Shown: positions 57,702 through 64,000 of the stretch, in pieces
How the letters are laid out: the number at the start of each line of letters is the position of its first letter
How positions within the stretch are numbered: position 1 is the first letter of the stretch
Assembly (NCBI GenBank): GCA_024291935.2
Contig: CM044322.1
Coordinates: forward strand, 24,613,405-24,677,404
Direction of reading: 5' to 3'
DNA length: 64,000 bases
From: Okapia johnstoni
Taxonomy: Eukaryota; Chordata; Mammalia; Artiodactyla; Giraffidae
The notes under the pieces: generated by a model
Told to the model about the DNA's origin: nothing
Databases searched by the model: none
The model's input: only the letters and a program-made list of their open reading frames with translations
Program-made: the position numbers and the translations under genes

Positions 57702-58649
57702 TTCAACTATAATCTCTTCAAACATTCTCTCGTACCCTTTCTTTTTCTCTTCTTCTTCTGGGACCCCTATAATTTGAAGGTTGGTGCATTTAATATTGTC
57801 CCAGAGATCTCTGAGACTATGCTTAGTTCTTTTCATTCTTTTTACTTTATTCTGCTCTTCAGCAGTTATTTCCACACTGTTTTATCTTCCAGCTCACTAA
57901 TCCGTACTTCTGCTTCAGATATTCTGCTATTGATTCCTTCTAGAGTATTTTTAATTTCAGTAATTGTGTTGTTTGCTTCTGCATGTTTATCCTTTAATTC
58001 TTCTAGGTCTTTGTTAATTGATTCTTGCCTTTTCTCCATTTTATTTTCAAGATTTTGGATCATCTTTCTATCATTATTCTGAATTCTTTTTCAGGTAGTT
58101 TGCCTATTTCCTCTTCATTTATTTAGACTTGTGTGTTTCTAGTTTGTTCCTTCATTTGTGCAGTATTTCTTTGCCTTTTCATTATTTTTTTTAACTTATT
58201 GTGTTTGAGGTCTCCTTTTCCCAGGTTTCAAGGCTGAACTCTTTCTTTCTTTTGTTTCTGCCCTCTTAAGATTGGTCCAGTGGTTTGTGTGAGCTGCACG
58301 TAGTGTGTAACTTTGTGCTTACATTCTAGTGGGAGGAGGTGAGTTTTAGTTTTCCCTTGATGGACATGGCCGAGTGAGCTGGTAATCCTGTCTGCTGATG
58401 ATTGGGTTTGTATTTTTGTCTTGTTTGCTGTTTGGATGAGGTGGCCTGCACAGGGTGCTGCTGGTAGCTGGGTGATGCTCGGTCTTATACACAAGTGTTT
58501 GCCTATGTGGGAGCTCTCACTGTTGGATACTCCCTAGGGTTAGAAGTTCTCTGGTAGTCTAGGGTCTTGGAGTCAGCACTCCCTCTCTAAAGGCTTGGGG
58601 CTTGAACTCTGGCCAGGAATGGAGATTTCACGGGTGGTTTGTTATGACA

Positions 58650-58722
58650 TTGCTGTTGCTGCTGCTAAGTCGCTTCAGTCGTGTCCGGCTCTGTGCGACC
58701 CCATAGACGGCAGCCCACCATT
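58650..58722 (-). mobile_element. Bov-A SINE fragment nested in L1
   Basis: 'gctgctgctaagtcgcttca' to 'cccatagacggcagcccacc'; the rest is missing. Confidence 0.75.
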
Positions 58723-59987
58723 AAATGGGTTTAAAACAAATACCCCAAAACAAGAAACCAAAGACAAATCCCAGACAAATAGCAATTACAAAATCAGGCA
58801 AATAATAATTAAAACAATATACACAAAACATATACACCCATAAGCAAAATCAAGTAGTCCAACAAAAATAAAGTACCGTGGATTGACCCAGTGAACAAAG
58901 TAAACCAAAAATTATATCCATCGATTAAGAACAAAACTAACTAAAGCACAAGCTGGAAAACAAAACTAAAACAAGGTACCAAATTGGAAATAAAAAAGCA
59001 ATGAAAGCAAAATGAACAAGTATGGTGAGAACAAGGAAGAAAAGAAAGAAAGAATAGAAATGTAAAGTTAAATAGAGGTATGTAAAGAAGGTTTATGTAT
59101 ACATATATACATAAATATATATAAATATACATATATATATTAAAGATTAACTGCAAGAGGAAAAGAACAGTAGGAAAAGCAAACAAAGGAATAAATGTAG
59201 AAAAATAATAAGCTTAAAAAATTTAAATTAAAAAAAGGAAAAAAAAAGTACAAAAGGAAAACTTTATAGAACTGCAAAAGGGCAACATAGAGGCAAAAGT
59301 TTATAACAGAAACAAAAAGTGTGATTAAAAAAAATCTGAAAAGCTTAAATAGATTTCATAATGCTAATAAAATTGACAACTACAACAGAGGGAGGAAAAA
59401 GGAAAAAAAGTTCAAAAGAAACTATAGAAAAAGTCAAAATATAAAATTAATAAATACTTTTCTTGAGCTTTTGCTGTCAGTGTCCTTTCCCTCGCTGGGA
59501 GTCACAGTCCACCTTGCCTCCCTAGGATGCCCTCCAACACTGTGCTGGTCTCTGAACATGCTGTGAGGCCAGCTCAGACTCTAATCTGGTCCTACTCCTG
59601 TGTGTTCTTGCCTCCACTGTCCACAGCTGTCAGAACTAGTGTGTTTTCTTTTGTGGGAGCTCTCAATGTCCTTTTATATATTCCATAGACAGAGTCTGCC
59701 TAGTTGATCGTGTGGATTTAACCTGCAGCTTGTACAGCTGGTGGGAAGGTTTTGGCCCCTCTTCCTTAACCACACTGCCCCTGGGTTTCAATTGTGGTTT
59801 ATCTTCACCTCTGTATGTGGGCAGTCTGCTGGGGTTTGCTCCTGGGGCTGTCCTGGAGGACTTGGGTCTGCCCCAGTGAGTGTCAAGTGTGGAAGTGGTA
59901 GAGGTGCTTGGGTCGCAGGGGCCCTGGCAGCACCAGGTACTCAAGGGAGGTGGTGGCTACAGAAGCAGGAAAAGTGGTGCTCTAGAA

Positions 59988-60100
59988 GGGTAAGGCAACC
60001 CACTCCAGTATTCTTGCCTGGAGAACCCCACTGACAGAGAAGCCTGGCAAGCCACAGTCCATAGGGTCACAAAGAGTTGGACATGACTGAAGCAACCCCG
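59988..60100 (+). mobile_element. Bov-tA SINE fragment nested in L1 5' UTR
   Basis: 'ggcaacccactccagtattc' to 'gagttggacatgactgaagc', sense orientation. Confidence 0.8.
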
Positions 60101-60514
60101 CATGCGTAGAAGCAAGACTTTTCTTGCCTATGGCAGCTCTGCCCCCAGTGAGGGCTGAGCCTGAGGGTGGCACAGCTGCTTGGGTCACGGGGACCCTGGG
60201 GGCCCCAAGTGTGCAGGGACACGGACTACCTCAGCTGCAGGAGTTATGGCCCTAACAGAGTCTTTTGGAGCCTCTGGCAGCTGGCGATCAGGCCTCTTTG
60301 GCTAGTCTTTTTCCATTGCTCCACTGGTTCAGACACTTAGAGGGTTCCCTTGCCTGGGGTCCTTCTCTATTGTTCGGCGCCTCAGGCACCCTGGGTGGGG
60401 TCCTACTCTGTTGTTCCGTGCATCAGGCATTTGATAGGCAGCCTTTCTATTGTTCAGCTGCCAATACTGACAGATAGAGAGAGAGAGGCTATGGTGATGG
60501 CCCCACCCTCTATG

Positions 60515-60786
60515 CATGCTGCTGCTGATGCTGCTAAGTCACTTCAGTCGTGTCCGACTCTGTGTGACCCCACAGATGGCAGCCCACCAGGCTCCCCTGT
60601 CCCTGGGATTCTCCAGGCAAGAATACTGGAGTGGGTTGCCATTTCCTTCTCCAATGCATGAAAGTGAAAAGTGAAAGTGAAGTCGCTCAGTCGTGTCTGA
60701 CTCTTGGCGACCCCATGGACTGCAGCCTACCAGGCTCCTTTGTCCATGGGATTTTCTAGGCAAGAGCACTGGAGTGGGGTGCCATC
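60515..60786 (-). mobile_element. Bov-A2-type dimeric SINE nested in L1 5' UTR
   Basis: A reversed dimer with a (gct)n edge, linked by 'gaaagtgaaaagtgaaagtg' near 60665. Confidence 0.85.
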
Positions 60787-61578
60787 AGCAGTATTGTCTT
60801 GTTTCCGTGGCTGCCTGGCTTTTCTCCACAGGCATTTCTCACCACAATCTCCTCCCTCACATCCCCTTGGTCAGTCTCCAAGCAGTCAACAGCAGCCCTT
60901 GCCCTGGGAGGAGGAAAAGAATGGTAGGAAATTGCTCCACAATCCCTAAGCTCCAGCTCCTAGCTATTTCACCTTCTAGGTGACCTGTGTCCCTGTCTGG
61001 GGTACATAGGGCTGTGGCAAGGATTGTCTGATTCTCATTCCATTTAGGCTGTCAAAGATCAGCTTCTTCACTCTCAGCCTCAAATGTTTCTCCTCTGACC
61101 AAGACAGTTGCCCCAATATGGGGATCAGACCCCTCCTTCAGTTCCCTCACCCACTGAGGGCAGGTCCAGTTCTACTAACACTCTGGTTTCCCCTCCTAGT
61201 TCCTTCTATATATTCTTTTCCAGTGGTCAGGTACTCCTGCCTACTCTCAGCTGGAGTTCTGCAAGCACTTCTGCGTCTGAAGGTGTATTCCTGATGAACC
61301 TGTAGAGAGAGATGTATTCCACATCCACCCACTCCTCTGCCATTTTGTTCCCAACTGGGATGTGTTGTTGAGGACACTGAGTATGTTTCCTTTGTTTCTT
61401 GTATTAACCAATAGAAGAAAGTAAGGAAATCAAAAGGGAAAAAATAATAAGGGAATGATGGAGTTTCAGATCATAGTCTATGGAGTGCTTTCACTCACAT
61501 CAGTAACTGGAGATTCCGGAGATGTAAACACAGAAAGCATGATATCATGGACATTTTTTCATTTACAATAAAAGTCTC

Positions 61579-61584
61579 TTTATT
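61579..61584 (-). promoter_or_regulatory. P6 polyadenylation signal AATAAA
   Basis: TTTATT on the plus strand is AATAAA on the P6 strand, at the position aligned with the P1 and P2 signals. It is farther from the stop (about 450 bp) because a SINE lies between. Confidence 0.6.
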
Positions 61585-61883
61585 TCTGATCATTTGTACA
61601 ACTGTGCATACAGAAATAACTCAAACTGAATTATCCAGAAATTCAAGTTCATATTTGACTTTATAAACATGTCTCTAAAAGTCCTCAGCAACTACCCAAA
61701 TCAACATATCCTTCTAGAATCATGCACCCCTGCTGGATCACATTTGCTTCTCTCAATCACACTGAGCAGATATCAGAAACCAGGGGTGCATTTTCCCTTC
61801 ATAATGGACCTATGTCCTAGATTTCAGTTTCCAAGTGTCCAGAAGAAAGTTTTTGATAGAAGGAACCACCTAAGTATGTTATT

Positions 61884-62020
61884 TGGAGAAGGAAATGGCA
61901 ACCCACTCCAGTATTCTTTCCTGGAGAATCCCAGGGACAGAGGAGCCTGGTGGGCTGCCATCTATGGGGTCGCACAGAGTCAGACACGACTGAAGTGACT
62001 TAGCAGCAGCGGCAGCAGGC
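61884..62020 (+). mobile_element. Bov-A SINE in the P6 3' UTR
   Basis: A single monomer ('ggaaatggcaacccactcca' to 'gagtcagacacgactgaagt') with an (agc)n tail, inserted about 15 bp beyond the P6 stop, within the segment that encodes the last residues in other copies. Confidence 0.88.
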
Positions 62021-62034
62021 AGGGTATTACAGTA

Positions 62035-64000
62035 TTATGCATTAGGACTCAGGTGATCACACATGTCATCACCACAGTGAGGACAGGGGCTGGGGCTAAC
62101 CCAAATCTTCCTGGGACGCCCTAAGTCTGTAAGGATCCCCCAAAGCTCAGCTTTTAGCTGGGCAAGTCTCTTCTGGTGAAGAATACCCAGAGAGCTGTAA
62201 CTCTCCCGTGGGGCAGGATAAAGCTCTAGACTTAAATCAGACAGCCCATCAGTATGACGCAGAAGACTCTCCAGGACAGTCATGGAAATGAGGTTTCCAC
62301 ATATGCTGAGGACCCTGAGCTGGGAGCAGCTGCTCAGGACAGGAAGGATAGCAAGGAGGTGGGCGTCCATGATCCCACACAGGTTTAAGTCCAGTTCTTC
62401 AAGAGTGCCTGCAACTTTCTCCAGCAGAACTTGGAGGAGCTCGGGATGAAAATTAGTCAAGGTAACACCATTCAGATTCAGGCCCTTTAGCTGACAGATG
62501 TTCGGACACTGAGACAGATGAGTCAAGTCTGATTCTGCAAGCAGGCAGTTGGTTATTGAGATGTTGTACAAGGAGGTCTTCAGGCATCTGGAGGAAAAAA
62601 AAGAAAAACAAATAATTAGATCTGGAAAACCATAGTGATAAACAATCTCCACTTGAGAGGTAAATGATTGGCCTGAAGCCAAGTTTGTTATTACCATCTG
62701 ATAAAACTCAATACCCAGAATGTCCAGTCTCATTTTACCTAAGTCCTGCCGTTTTCATTTTGTGACAGGATCAAGCTCAAAGAATCTTGAAAACTCCTTT
62801 TCCTCATATGTCAAGCAGAGTACAACATACTCCACTTCCTTAGGAGCATGAATGAAGATAATGTAATGCACTAGAAATGCTCAAAGGAGAGCCTGAGACA
62901 GTCACCATTAAGTGTGGACACTACTGAATTTTAGTACTGAGAGATGAGATAAATATGCTTTTAATTCATATCCCTTCACTCGATGCTTGGGCTCCAGATG
63001 CCTGTATATTTGGCCAGGTCAAGCACTTGGAAGATGTGTAGAAACAATAAGACCCCATATATTGCCCTGGGGCTGCCAAACTTCAGCAACTTCCAACCAG
63101 GCATCATCTATAAACCTTCTATCATTGTTCCCTCTCCTTTTAATTCTGCTTTGTTATCATTAACTTCAGAATCATGCACTTCCAGAATATTACCTTATAT
63201 GCAACACAAGACCACCTTTAAGGGCTGGGACTTTCAGACAGGCTCATTGTGGTCACAGATTAGGTATGATGTGGTTTTTCCTTGTCAATGCCACCTTCAC
63301 TAACCTGTTTACCTAAGTCATCTGAACAGAGATATCTCTTCCCAAAGAAGAAATCACATACACATCCACACTACATTTATGCCCCCCTAATTTGTAGATT
63401 CCTAACCTGATGTCCCCCAAAGTTTTCTCACACCTTGATTGCTCTGCTTATGTGTTACCACACTTCACAGGAGAGCAGCAAATGAGACAATGCATTTGAT
63501 ATTTTACTATTGTGCTCACTGTTACTCAGCCAGTGCTGGTCCCCTACCTGAGCATCTGGTTCAGGCGGCCTTTGAGGAAAGATGGAGCTTCCATACGGAG
63601 ATCCCGGAGGTACAGCAGCCTGAGAATCTGAGAGGTAAATTTCAGAAGAGCCTGATGGTCCTGTTCCTCAGCAACAGATCCATGAATCAGGGAGAGAAGG
63701 AGTCTCTGAACATTCCTCATCTTGCCCAGAAGAGAAGCAAACTTGGCCAGGGTGGACAGCTTCTGGGTGAGACTCAATTCTACCTCCTGTACACAGTTCA
63801 GCTTCACCATACTGAGAATTTTCTTAATATTTTCCTTGGACCTTGAAATGATTTTTATCTTCTTACAACATAGGTGTATGGAGCCTTTCCGTTGCTCCAC
63901 CCACCTGAAGAGGTAGGTGAGGAATTTGATTGAGGTCTTTGTCTTGAGACAAAGTTCTATGTACACCACCAAGGGAGTCAATGGGTGCTTTGTCCTTGAC
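62035..64000 (-). CDS. PRAME: PRAME family protein P6, partial (exons 3-4; cut by the window edge)
   Basis: Exon 3 runs from the right edge (64000) to 63548, donor ctcag|gtaggg; exon 4 from 62587 (acceptor tcctccag|) to TAA at 62035-62037. The joined frame is open. Exon 3 shows [33 protein letters not shown] and VKLNCVQEVELS. Exon 4 shows [28 protein letters not shown] and SPCPHCGDDMCDHLSPNA. The protein ends about seven residues earlier than P5 because TAA replaces a sense codon at the site of the usual PEPII. Exon 4 is 553 nt (183 residues after the split codon) rather than 574. Intron 3 is 960 bp. Exons 1-2 and the start of exon 3 lie outside the window, so completeness of the gene is unknown. 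Role inferred as for the other members. Confidence 0.85.
62595..63540 (-). other. P6 intron 3
   Basis: It aligns with the third introns of P5 and P4 (shared 'cagaatcatgcacttcc'-like and 'ctaagtcatctgaacagaga'-like text). No inserted element was recognised. Confidence 0.6.

Larger units (their letters stand above)
54714..61371 (-). mobile_element. L1 lacking its 3' half, antisense, heavily interrupted
   Basis: From right to left on the - strand: 5' end at about 61340-61371 ('aaaatggcagaggagtgggt'), GC-richer 5' UTR, A-rich stretch (58740-59460), ORF1 (about 57300-58180; [17 protein letters not shown] near 57790), then ORF2 endonuclease (55510-54798; AGVAIFISDK, GDFNTRLTPMDRS). The copy stops inside ORF2; reverse transcriptase and 3' UTR are absent. 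It is interrupted by BovB and several SINEs listed separately. Confidence 0.88.

Overview
The window is ruminant nuclear DNA. It is dense in repeats known from bovids and relatives: BovB/RTE LINEs, L1-BT-type LINE-1, tRNA-derived Bov-tA/Bov-A2 SINEs often carrying a (gct)n/(agc)n tail, and CHR-type SINEs. The only host genes I can support belong to the PRAME family (leucine-rich-repeat, cancer/testis-type proteins; human PRAME is about 509 aa). Cattle carry autosomal and Y-linked PRAME copies. This sequence alone does not fix species, chromosome or copy name, so the symbol PRAME is used at family level only.

Six PRAME units are present, in mixed orientation. On the + strand: P1 (CDS 2471-13998, complete, 478 aa), P2 (30699-33348, complete, 478 aa) and pseudogene P3 (40453-43360). 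On the - strand: pseudogene P4 (24026-25905), P5 (50669-53534, complete, 477 aa) and P6 (62035 to the right edge, exons 3-4 only). Each intact unit has a noncoding first exon behind an ATTGG box and a TATA box, a 287-nt coding part of exon 2, a 573-576-nt exon 3 and a 574-nt exon 4, with identical splice phases. The coding exons were joined by matching GT/AG sites and frame; all three complete reading frames stay open.

Region by region: 1-14.3 kb holds P1, whose third intron is swollen to 9.66 kb by a near full-length antisense L1 with a target-site duplication plus three SINEs. 14.8-19.4 kb is a repeat island: degenerate L1, then two head-to-head BovB copies separated by about 0.9 kb of almost pure A/T. 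19.6-23.7 kb is intergenic with SINEs and LTR-like DNA. 23.7-27.3 kb is P4, whose exon 3 runs into a second A/T tract of about 1 kb. 28.7-33.7 kb is P2, the cleanest gene. 34-40.4 kb is repeats plus the upstream block of P3, split by a BovB next to the TATA box. 40.4-43.9 kb is P3 and an orphan upstream block cut by another BovB. 44-50 kb is gene-free. 50.3-54.5 kb is P5. 54.7-61.4 kb is an L1 lacking its 3' half, riddled with later insertions. 61.5-64 kb is the 3' part of P6.

The genes look like products of repeated duplication and inversion of one unit. Human PRAME is described as a substrate receptor of a CUL2-Elongin B/C ubiquitin ligase and a repressor of retinoic-acid-receptor signalling, and the family is mainly germline-expressed; applying this to these copies is inference. 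I found no prokaryote-like system, CRISPR array, rRNA or functional tRNA gene, and no clearly new biological system. The notable material is the rearrangement history of this cluster.
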